Source of the DNA: Tardiphaga sp.
GTDB lineage: Bacteria; Pseudomonadota; Alphaproteobacteria; Rhizobiales; Xanthobacteraceae
Length of the DNA: 5,288 nt
Assembly: GCA_014377915.1 (NCBI GenBank)
Contig: JACMOT010000398.1
Span: 1 to 5,288 of the forward strand
Direction of reading: 5' to 3'
A program made the translations under genes and the position numbers. Under the pieces are notes generated by a model that was not told the origin of the DNA, made no database searches, and saw only the letters and a program-made list of their open reading frames with translations. The first letter of the stretch is position 1; every line of letters starts with the position of its first letter. Shown here piece by piece: positions 1 through 4,906 of this stretch.

Positions 1-205
1 CCTTGGTGCCATGGTGGAAAAACTGCTGCGGAGACCCAACGTTATGGGCCGAGCTTGCATGGTCGAAAACCGCGATGCTCGGACCGACTTCGCCGTAAAA
101 GTGAGAGTAAGAGTTTTTGGCGAAATCGTAGATGGAGCTTCCGGGCCGCTTACTGACCAGACGCGCCGCTAGATACGCGACCGCTCTCCGAGCGTCGTCC
201 CTCAT
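1..205 (-). CDS. Hypothetical protein, N-terminal 68 codons (runs off left edge)
   Basis: An open frame starts at ATG 203-205 and stays open to the window edge, giving MRDDARRAVAYLAARLV at its N-terminus. An in-frame stop (TAA) lies about nine codons upstream and no other good start lies between, so this start is nearly forced. A Shine-Dalgarno-like GGGGAG sits 8 nt upstream. I do not recognise the family. Residues 1-20 look like a basic amphipathic helix with no signal peptide. From residue 24 on there are loosely repeated aromatic-Asp units: IYDF near 25-28, VFDH near 46-49 and FFHH near 62-65, each preceded or followed by Ser, His and Gly. This suggests a short-period repeat protein of about 16-21 residues per unit that continues beyond the edge. 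It is less GC-rich than the other genes. That it is coding is likely; no function is proposed. Confidence 0.6.
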   Translation of the reverse strand, partial: MRDDARRAVAYLAARLVSKRPGSSIYDFAKNSYSHFYGEVGPSIAVFDHASSAHNVGSPQQFFHHGTK

Positions 206-213
206 CTGTTCCG

Positions 214-219
214 CTCCCC
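214..219 (-). promoter_or_regulatory. Ribosome binding site for the left-edge hypothetical protein
   Basis: On the minus strand GGGGAG lies 8 nt before the ATG at 205. It supports that start for a reading frame that is cut by the window edge and has no homology evidence. Confidence 0.5.
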
Positions 220-296
220 AGCCGCGCCATGCTTACCTCCCGCTTACCCGCGCAAACACGATGGCAGCTGGATTTTTAACAAGCTATTGTAATCAT

Positions 297-373
297 TGGC
301 GCACCCGATAGGAGTCGAACCTATGACCTTTGCCTTCGGAGGGCAACGCTCTATCCAGCTGAGCTACGGGTGC
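297..373 (-). tRNA. tRNA-Arg (anticodon CCG)
   Basis: Read on the minus strand this is a full 77-nt cloverleaf. The acceptor stem is GCACCCG (367-373) paired with CGGGTGC (301-307), followed by discriminator G (300) and an encoded CCA end (297-299). The D-arm contains AGCTCAGCTGGATAGAGC. The anticodon stem TTGCC/GGCAA closes the 7-nt loop CTCCGAA (335-341), with anticodon CCG at 337-339, which reads the arginine codon CGG. The T-arm is ATAGG-TTCGACT-CCTAT. All stems pair and the invariant TTCGA loop is present, so the gene looks functional. CGG is a common arginine codon in high-GC genomes. The gene is co-oriented with the upstream lyase gene but separated from it by 170 bp. Confidence 0.97.
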
Positions 374-382
374 ACGTGATCC

Positions 383-410
383 ATCTAGCCGATTGCCGGC
401 GCGGCGGCAA
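383..410 (-). promoter_or_regulatory. Possible sigma-70-type promoter of tRNA-Arg
   Basis: On the minus strand TTGCCG (405-410) is followed after 16 nt by CTAGAT (383-388), and the mature tRNA begins 9 nt later at 373. This is compatible with a housekeeping -35/-10 pair and a very short 5' leader. The -10 is imperfect and the region is GC-rich, so it is only a candidate. The rest of the 374-543 gap contains a weak GGGCG/CGCCC hairpin (513-529) without a T-tract, and nothing else I can identify. Confidence 0.3.
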
Positions 411-543
411 CGGTCGGCTGGGGTGAAAGTAACGGGATCGCGGCGGTCGGATCGGCGACGGCCACGGCCCCCGATTGCGACGAGCGGCGCATATTCGATG
501 AAGTGGCGGCTTGGGCGGAGCTTTCGCCCGCGCCGGCTCGAAT

Positions 544-1506
544 CTAACGGCCGACTGACGGGCCATCGGCATCGGTGAGATGACCCGCGACGCGCAAGGC
601 GCGGCACAGAGCGGCCCATTCGATCGCCGAGACCGGCGGTTGCGGTGGACGCAGCGCGTCGTCGGGAATTCGCCCGAGCAGCTTCAGACAGGCCTTGAGC
701 CGGACCGTAGCCCGTCCCCCCGGCGCATCGCGGTAGATCGCAACGGCGAGCGGATAGAGCTTTTCGTGCGCCGCGCGGGCCGTCGTCCAGTCGCCAGACG
801 CGGCGGCATGCCACAGGCTGACGACCAGTTCCGGCAACACCGCGGCCAGGCTGACCTGACTGCCGTCGCTTCCAATGAGATAGCTGGTCAGGAGATGCTC
901 GTCGCCCGAGCCCAGCACCGCGAAATCCGGGCGAAGCGTTTTGATCAGCCGCCGGTTTTGTTCGTAAGTGGCGACTTCCCAGCTGCCTTCCTTGATCGCG
1001 ACGAAGCGGAGGTCCGCGACGAGATGCTCCAACACCGGCCGCGTATAGGCCATCGCGCCGGCGCCAACCGGCGCGTTATAGAGCATCAACGGCACCGAGG
1101 TGGCGTCGCGGATGCAAGCGTGGTGCCCGAGGACGGCGGCGTCGGCATGCGGCAGCGCCCAGCTATTGGGCGGAAACACCAGCAGCCCGTCGGCGCCGGC
1201 CTGCTCCAGCGCGGCCGCTTCGCACGCGGCCCGCAGGCTGGACTCGTGATTGACGCCGGCGACGATCAGGCACCCTTTCGGGGCCTGATCGCGCGCAATC
1301 TCCGTGACGCGCCGCTTTTCGGCGAGTGACAGCACAAAATTCTCGCCGGCATGGCCGTTGACCAGCAGCCCGTTAATGCCGGGAACGGATGTCACCGCCG
1401 AAATATGCGTCGCCAGCGCCGCCTCATCGATCGAAAAATCCGCCTTCATCGGCACCACCGTCGCGGCATGAATGCCGCGCAAGCGTTCGGTGAAGGACCG
1501 GGGCAT
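544..1506 (-). CDS. DapA-superfamily aldolase/lyase (dihydrodipicolinate synthase-like)
   Basis: This 320-residue protein has the usual length of the class I pyruvate-dependent DapA/N-acetylneuraminate lyase family, a cytoplasmic TIM barrel. The N-terminus has the family pattern GIHAATVVPM (11-20). Residues 50-55, NGHAGE, occupy the place of the GTTGE pyruvate-binding loop. LYNAP supplies the catalytic tyrosine (Tyr143) and AIKEGS the Schiff-base lysine (Lys172). The two threonines of true DapA (Thr44/Thr45 in E. coli) are replaced by His52 and Ala53. Lysine biosynthesis is therefore unlikely, and a catabolic keto-acid aldolase or dehydratase is the better guess; the substrate is unknown. I chose ATG 1506 because the family homology starts there. 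An in-frame GTG at 1551 has no ribosome site and would add 15 atypical residues. The gene lies 48 bp after the solute-binding protein gene and is probably co-transcribed with it. Confidence 0.9.
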   Translation of the reverse strand: MPRSFTERLRGIHAATVVPMKADFSIDEAALATHISAVTSVPGINGLLVNGHAGENFVLSLAEKRRVTEIARDQAPKGCLIVAGVNHESSLRAACEAAALEQAGADGLLVFPPNSWALPHADAAVLGHHACIRDATSVPLMLYNAPVGAGAMAYTRPVLEHLVADLRFVAIKEGSWEVATYEQNRRLIKTLRPDFAVLGSGDEHLLTSYLIGSDGSQVSLAAVLPELVVSLWHAAASGDWTTARAAHEKLYPLAVAIYRDAPGGRATVRLKACLKLLGRIPDDALRPPQPPVSAIEWAALCRALRVAGHLTDADGPSVGR

Positions 1507-1554
1507 TACTGCCCCGGCGGCGGAATCGCGATGGCTGGTCGGCCCGCCCACGGG

Positions 1555-2391
1555 TCAGGTCGGGCCTGGACCGGTGATGGCAAAGGGCTGGTCCGCCGGC
1601 AGGCTGGTGAGTCCGAACTTGTCGACCATCGCCTTGTAGGTGCCGTCCGCCCGCATCGCGGTGAAGGCCGCCGCGACCGCCTCGGCCACCACCTTCTTGC
1701 GGAACGCCATCGCGGTGCTGGCCTTGCCGAGGCCGCCAAGCACTTCCTTGACGCGGCCGCGGCTGACGGCATCGCGCGCGACGCTGTCGACCAGCAGCGC
1801 GGTATCGACCTGTCCGGCAAGCAGCGCGCCGATCACATTCGTCGCTGTGGGGAACGTGCGCATCTCGACGGCGCCGCCGCCCTTGGCCACGCTGGCGTCG
1901 CTGAACTTCTTCAGCCAGTTCATCTGATAGCTGCTGACCTCGACAGCGGCCGACTTGCCGACCAGATCCTGCTCGCTGGCGATCTTGAGCGGGCTTTCGA
2001 CGGCGACCACGACGGAAATCGCCTGCATGCCGTTCGGCACCATGAACATCAGCTTCGAGCGCTCCTCGGTCCAGAACATGCCGGTGTTGATGCCGTCGAG
2101 GCGGCCGGAATTCATCGCGGGGATCATCGCCGGAAAGTCCATCCGGGCGAGTTCGACCGAGAGACACAGTCGCTTGCCGAGCTCATTGGCGAACTCGACG
2201 TTCAGCCCCTGCAACTGGCCGTCCTTGTCGACGAATTGCTGCGGCGGATTCGTCGGGTTGATGGAGAGCTGCAGCTTGCCGGGCGCGATCAGGTTGTCGT
2301 CACTGATGGCCGGCGCGCAGGCGGCATTCGCCACCATCGGCGACGCCGCGAGGGCTGCGACGGCGACAAGCCTGAGTAGGGTCGAGAACAT
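1555..2391 (-). CDS. ABC transporter substrate-binding protein, family 3 (amino-acid type)
   Basis: This 278-residue periplasmic binding protein should capture a small ligand for an ABC importer. Residues 1-23 form a signal peptide: short N-region with Arg7, Ala/Val/Leu core, and ANA before the cut. There is no lipobox, so it should be soluble. The mature part has the bilobal family 3 layout: GKLQLSINP (38-46), GLNVEFANELGKRL (62-75, the family signature with Asn64 where Asp/Glu is usual), then TEER (108-111). Arg111 matches the arginine that holds the ligand carboxylate in HisJ-type proteins, and Asp202 in LLVDS matches the aspartate that holds the amino group. This supports an amino acid or similar ligand. 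Cys25 and Cys76 might form a disulfide. No permease or ATPase gene lies in the window, so the partner components are elsewhere or beyond reach. The start is ATG with a good Shine-Dalgarno sequence. Confidence 0.92.
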   Translation of the reverse strand: MFSTLLRLVAVAALAASPMVANAACAPAISDDNLIAPGKLQLSINPTNPPQQFVDKDGQLQGLNVEFANELGKRLCLSVELARMDFPAMIPAMNSGRLDGINTGMFWTEERSKLMFMVPNGMQAISVVVAVESPLKIASEQDLVGKSAAVEVSSYQMNWLKKFSDASVAKGGGAVEMRTFPTATNVIGALLAGQVDTALLVDSVARDAVSRGRVKEVLGGLGKASTAMAFRKKVVAEAVAAAFTAMRADGTYKAMVDKFGLTSLPADQPFAITGPGPT

Positions 2392-2397
2392 GTTGAA

Positions 2398-2402
2398 TCT
2401 CC
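2398..2402 (-). promoter_or_regulatory. Ribosome binding site of the solute-binding protein gene
   Basis: GGAGA on the minus strand, 6 nt before the ATG at 2391. It is the clearest Shine-Dalgarno sequence in the window and fits a first gene of a transcription unit. Confidence 0.65.
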
Positions 2403-2450
2403 GTTGTGATGACAGATGACGAAACCAGTCTCTTACTCCGGGCGTCCCTC

Positions 2451-2473
2451 ACGCGAGTCTTGATGCTCGGCGT
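2451..2473. repeat. Imperfect inverted repeat upstream of the solute-binding protein gene
   Basis: ACGCGAG (2451-2457) and CTCGGCGT (2466-2473) pair around an 8-nt loop with one bulged base. A 7-bp direct repeat GGCGTCC (2441-2447 and 2469-2475, 28 bp apart) overlaps it. The position, 60-80 bp before the start codon, would suit an operator, but such short repeats also arise by chance in GC-rich DNA. Confidence 0.25.
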
Positions 2474-2479
2474 CCTTTT

Positions 2480-2508
2480 TCGCCCGCCGCGATCTTTCGA
2501 CCGGGCGA
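2480..2508. repeat. Perfect 7-bp inverted repeat after the acyl-CoA cluster
   Basis: TCGCCCG (2480-2486) and CGGGCGA (2502-2508) are exact inverted copies with a 15-nt loop. They begin 9 bp past the stop codon of the last gene of the cluster. On the minus strand the hairpin is followed by a run of A, not T, so it is not a standard intrinsic terminator. It may stabilise the mRNA 3' end or slow transcription. Confidence 0.35.
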
Positions 2509-2516
2509 GCGCAACA

Positions 2517-2849
2517 TCATGCGTCCGGCGCTGACGCCCGTGAGAGCGGCTGCAACTGGATGCGTGCAAAATTCGTGACAAACGGCGTGAACGGCCCGAA
2601 GCCCGCGACCTCAAGGAATTCGGGCGTCTCGAACGCCCACGGCCCGGCCACTTGATAGATCGCCGCATATTTCGGCCCGTCGCCGATCGAGACGAAGCGC
2701 CGGGCGGAAAGCCAGCCGGGACATGCGAGCAGATCGGGGAAATGAACCTCCTCGTACCAGGCGTTGAACGCTTGCTCCTGCGCCGGGTCGATATCGACCC
2801 GGACGAGATGCAGGAACGCCTTGTCGGACGTCAGGGTCGTATCGCTCAT
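2517..2849 (-). CDS. Small predicted dimeric alpha/beta-barrel protein
   Basis: A 110-residue cytoplasmic protein without signal peptide or membrane segment. A first strand (FLHLVRVDI, 12-20) is followed by a helix carrying FNAWYEEVHFPDLLACPG (28-45) and then a strand SARRFVSI (48-55). This N-x-W-Y-x-E-x-H-x-P pattern is typical of ferredoxin-like dimeric alpha/beta-barrel proteins of the EthD/DUF4286 kind, which include heme, monooxygenase-like and purely hypothetical members. His36 and Glu34 are the obvious candidate functional residues. The start codon overlaps the stop codon of the preceding hot-dog gene as ATGA, and there is no strong ribosome site, so translation is probably coupled. 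It is the last gene of the acyl-CoA cluster. Family assignment is by pattern only; the function is unknown. Confidence 0.8.
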   Translation of the reverse strand: MSDTTLTSDKAFLHLVRVDIDPAQEQAFNAWYEEVHFPDLLACPGWLSARRFVSIGDGPKYAAIYQVAGPWAFETPEFLEVAGFGPFTPFVTNFARIQLQPLSRASAPDA

Positions 2850-3277
2850 GACGGTTTGCGCCGGGGAAATTTCAGGCTGGCGCGCGCTTTCAGCACTTCG
2901 AGCCCGTGCTCGTTTCTGGCGCTGGCTTCCCAGATGATGGTGCGGGTGTCGTCGATCTGCTCGGCGATCCACACCTCGAAGGTGAGGGTGTCGCCATAGA
3001 ACACCGGACCGGTGAACCAGAAGCGGTCCTCGATCGAGATCCCGATGGTGCCGACCAGCTCGCTGGTGAGTACGCTGGTGCACAGGCCGGCGACCATGAT
3101 GCCGGGCGCCAGCCGCTTGCCGAAGCGCGTGGTCAGCGCATAGGCATCGTCGACATGCACCGGACCGAAATCGCCGGTCGCGGCGATGTACAGCGCGCCG
3201 TCGGCCTCGGTGATGGTCTTGCTGAGGCTGACGCGGTCGTTGACCTTGAGATCGTCGAATGATTTCAGCTCGTACAT
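2846..3277 (-). CDS. MaoC-like dehydratase (hot-dog enoyl-CoA hydratase)
   Basis: A 143-residue single hot-dog domain of the MaoC / (R)-specific enoyl-CoA hydratase family, which adds water to trans-2-enoyl-CoA in the cytoplasm. The hydratase signature is at 34-57: TGDFGPVHVDD followed by FGKRLAPGIM. The catalytic pair is present as Asp36 and His41; the usual Asn between them (GDxNP) is Gly38 here. A second conserved part, FTGPVFYGDTLTFEV, follows near residues 88-102 and is the central-strand region typical of acyl-CoA hot-dog enzymes. The gene begins 3 nt after the stop of another hot-dog gene and overlaps the next gene by 4 nt. The pair could act as a heterodimer with this subunit providing catalysis. 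A CoA thioesterase role is an alternative, but the Asp-His signature favours hydratase. Confidence 0.88.
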   Translation of the reverse strand: MYELKSFDDLKVNDRVSLSKTITEADGALYIAATGDFGPVHVDDAYALTTRFGKRLAPGIMVAGLCTSVLTSELVGTIGISIEDRFWFTGPVFYGDTLTFEVWIAEQIDDTRTIIWEASARNEHGLEVLKARASLKFPRRKPS

Positions 3278-3280
3278 CGC

Positions 3281-3694
3281 TCAGCCCCGCCGCTCGAACG
3301 GCACCAGGGTCGCGGTGCCCGCGACGACCACGTCACCGGACGGCGCGCGCGTGCAAATGATGCGGCAGACCGCCTCGTTGCCATCGACCGAGACAATCTC
3401 CGCCTTGGCCTCGATAGTATCGCCGACGATCACCGGCATGACGAAGTCCAGCGCGATGCCGCCGATCCGGCGCCCCGGCCCGCCGAGCTGGCCGAGGCAG
3501 GTGGTGGCGAGGCTGCCGACGGCCAGTTCGAACGCGACCATGTTGGCGGCGCCGGCCTTTTTGGCGCGCACCGCATCGACATAGAGGCCGCCGAGATTGC
3601 CGCTGATGCCGGTGAACATCGCCTGCTCGGCCACCGTCATCGTCTTGCGAAACGAGAACACCGCGCCGGGCTGCAGGGGAGTGAGCGAAGTCAT
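3281..3694 (-). CDS. MaoC-like hot-dog protein with degenerate active site
   Basis: A 137-residue hot-dog domain that aligns with the neighbouring MaoC-like protein in the motif region. The sequence TGISGNLGGLYVDAVRAKKAG (28-48) stands where hydratases have GDxNPxHxD. The catalytic Asp is Asn33 and the catalytic His is Tyr38, at exactly the same spacing as Asp36/His41 in the neighbour. A later stretch DFVMPVIVGDTIEAKAEI matches the second hot-dog motif. It is therefore probably not a hydratase on its own. It could be a structural or substrate-binding partner of the next gene product, as in known heteromeric MaoC hydratases, or a member of a different hot-dog activity. The gene starts 8 nt after the dehydrogenase gene. 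Confidence 0.82.
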   Translation of the reverse strand: MTSLTPLQPGAVFSFRKTMTVAEQAMFTGISGNLGGLYVDAVRAKKAGAANMVAFELAVGSLATTCLGQLGGPGRRIGGIALDFVMPVIVGDTIEAKAEIVSVDGNEAVCRIICTRAPSGDVVVAGTATLVPFERRG

Positions 3695-3700
3695 GAATCG

Positions 3701-3705
3701 TCCTA
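3701..3705 (-). promoter_or_regulatory. Ribosome binding site overlapping the dehydrogenase stop codon
   Basis: TAGGA on the minus strand combines the TAG stop of the acyl-CoA dehydrogenase (3703-3705) with an AGGA Shine-Dalgarno core, 6 nt before the ATG at 3694. This arrangement supports translational coupling of the two genes. Confidence 0.5.
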
Positions 3706-4866
3706 AAGCTGCAAGCCGTTCTTGATGGTGCCGCGCGCGATCAGCATGCGGTGGATTTCGGAGGTGCCGTCATAGATCCGGGTGACGCGGGCATCGCGGT
3801 ACATCCGCTCCAGCGGCAGCGCCTTGCTGAAACCCATGCCGCCGAACACCTGGATGGCGCGATCGACGACGCGCCCCTGCATCTCCGAGGCAGCGACCTT
3901 GATCATCGACACCTTGTCGCGCGGGTCGCGACCCTGATCGATTTCCCAGGCGGCGTTCATCACCATCATCTTGACGCCGAAAATCTCGGTCGCGGAATCG
4001 GCGATCAATTTCTGCACCATCTGGAAATCGCCGATCGGCTGGCCGAACTGGCGCCGTTCGCCGGCATAGGTCCGCATCATTTCCAGCGCCCGCGAGGCCA
4101 TGCCGACGGCGCGCGCGCCGATATGCGCGAGACGGATGTTCAGCACGCTCTTCATGATCAGCCTGAAGCCTTCGCCGACCTCGCCGAGCACGGCATCGGC
4201 CGGAATCCGGCACTGGTCGAACAGCAACTCGGCGTGGCCATAGCCGCGATGGCCCATCATCGGCTGGGTGCTGGCCACCGAAAAACCCGGCGCGTTCCTG
4301 TCGACCAGAAACAGCGTGATGCCGCCGCGGGCGCGCTTGTCCTTGTCGGTCAGCGCCATCAGGATGATGTAGTCGGCGATGTCACCATCGCTGATGTAAT
4401 GTTTGGTGCCGTTGAGCACCCATTCGTCGCCGTCGCGCTGCGCCGTCGTGCTGATCGAGGCGGCGTCGGAGCCGGCCCCGGGCTCGGTGATCGCCATCGC
4501 GCAGATCTTGTCGCCCTTCACCGTCGGCAGCAGATAGTTTTCGATCTGATCGCCCTTGCAGGCCATCAGCATCGGATAGACCTGTCCGAACACCCGACGG
4601 ATCAGGGCGTCGGAGGTCTTGCCCAGTTCTTCCTCGACCAGGCAATGCTCGACGCAGGACAGGCCGCCGCCACCGACCTCGGACGGCATGTTCATGGCAT
4701 ACAGACCGAGCGCCTGCGCTTTGCCTTTGACGATCTTCAGCGTGTCGGCAGGAACGATCGCCGTGCGCTCGACCTCGTCCTCCAGCGGCTGCACTTCGGT
4801 CTCGACGAAGCGGCGGACGGTATCGACCAGCAGGCGGGTGTCGTCGGGCAGTGAAAAATCGATCAT
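3703..4866 (-). CDS. Acyl-CoA dehydrogenase family protein
   Basis: A 387-residue flavoenzyme of normal family length that should introduce a 2,3 double bond into an acyl-CoA, passing electrons to ETF. The helical N-terminal domain (about 1-120) includes NMPSEVGGGGLS. Signature 1, AMAITEPGAGSD, is at 123-134 in the beta-domain start. RRQFGQPIGDFQ belongs to the C-terminal helical domain that contacts FAD. Signature 2 begins QVFGGMGF (339-346), but Ala349 replaces the usual acidic residue. In IYDGTSE (364-370), Asp366 stands where MCAD-type enzymes have the catalytic Glu, and no Glu appears at the alternative position used by isovaleryl-CoA dehydrogenase. An Asp here is known in the ACAD10/11-like group. 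ATG 4866 was chosen because the family N-terminus (IDFSLPDDTRLL) starts there; a GTG at 4920 would overlap the preceding gene. It lies 40 nt after the CoA-transferase gene. Confidence 0.94.
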   Translation of the reverse strand: MIDFSLPDDTRLLVDTVRRFVETEVQPLEDEVERTAIVPADTLKIVKGKAQALGLYAMNMPSEVGGGGLSCVEHCLVEEELGKTSDALIRRVFGQVYPMLMACKGDQIENYLLPTVKGDKICAMAITEPGAGSDAASISTTAQRDGDEWVLNGTKHYISDGDIADYIILMALTDKDKRARGGITLFLVDRNAPGFSVASTQPMMGHRGYGHAELLFDQCRIPADAVLGEVGEGFRLIMKSVLNIRLAHIGARAVGMASRALEMMRTYAGERRQFGQPIGDFQMVQKLIADSATEIFGVKMMVMNAAWEIDQGRDPRDKVSMIKVAASEMQGRVVDRAIQVFGGMGFSKALPLERMYRDARVTRIYDGTSEIHRMLIARGTIKNGLQL

Positions 4867-4906
4867 GCATCTTTTCCAGTTCGCGGGCTGATCGTCGTCA
4901 GTGCCG

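Noticed and set aside
293..814. Minus-strand open frame through the tRNA gene and the end of the lyase gene
   Set aside because: It crosses a perfect tRNA and is an out-of-frame reading of the lyase gene, with an Arg-rich product.
580..1329. Plus-strand open frame (249 codons) opposite the DapA-like gene
   Set aside because: The minus strand has the conserved lysine, tyrosine and family motifs; the plus-strand product is Arg-rich without domains.
1507..1551. Extended GTG start (1551) for the DapA-like protein
   Set aside because: It lacks a ribosome site, lies only 3 nt after the preceding stop and adds residues outside the family pattern; ATG 1506 fits better.
1351..2379. Long plus-strand open frame (342 codons) across the binding protein gene
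   Set aside because: It is the antisense of a gene with a clear signal peptide and family motifs. Its translation is rich in Arg, His, Asp and Gly with no recognisable domain, as is usual for antisense frames in GC-rich DNA.
2480..2508. Intrinsic terminator of the acyl-CoA cluster
   Set aside because: The inverted repeat is perfect, but it is followed by A residues on the minus strand and by mixed sequence on the plus strand, so there is no U-tract in either direction.
3751..4854. Long plus-strand open frame (367 codons) opposite the acyl-CoA dehydrogenase
   Set aside because: It mirrors the dehydrogenase almost exactly, has the low-complexity His/Asp/Arg composition of an antisense frame and no motif.
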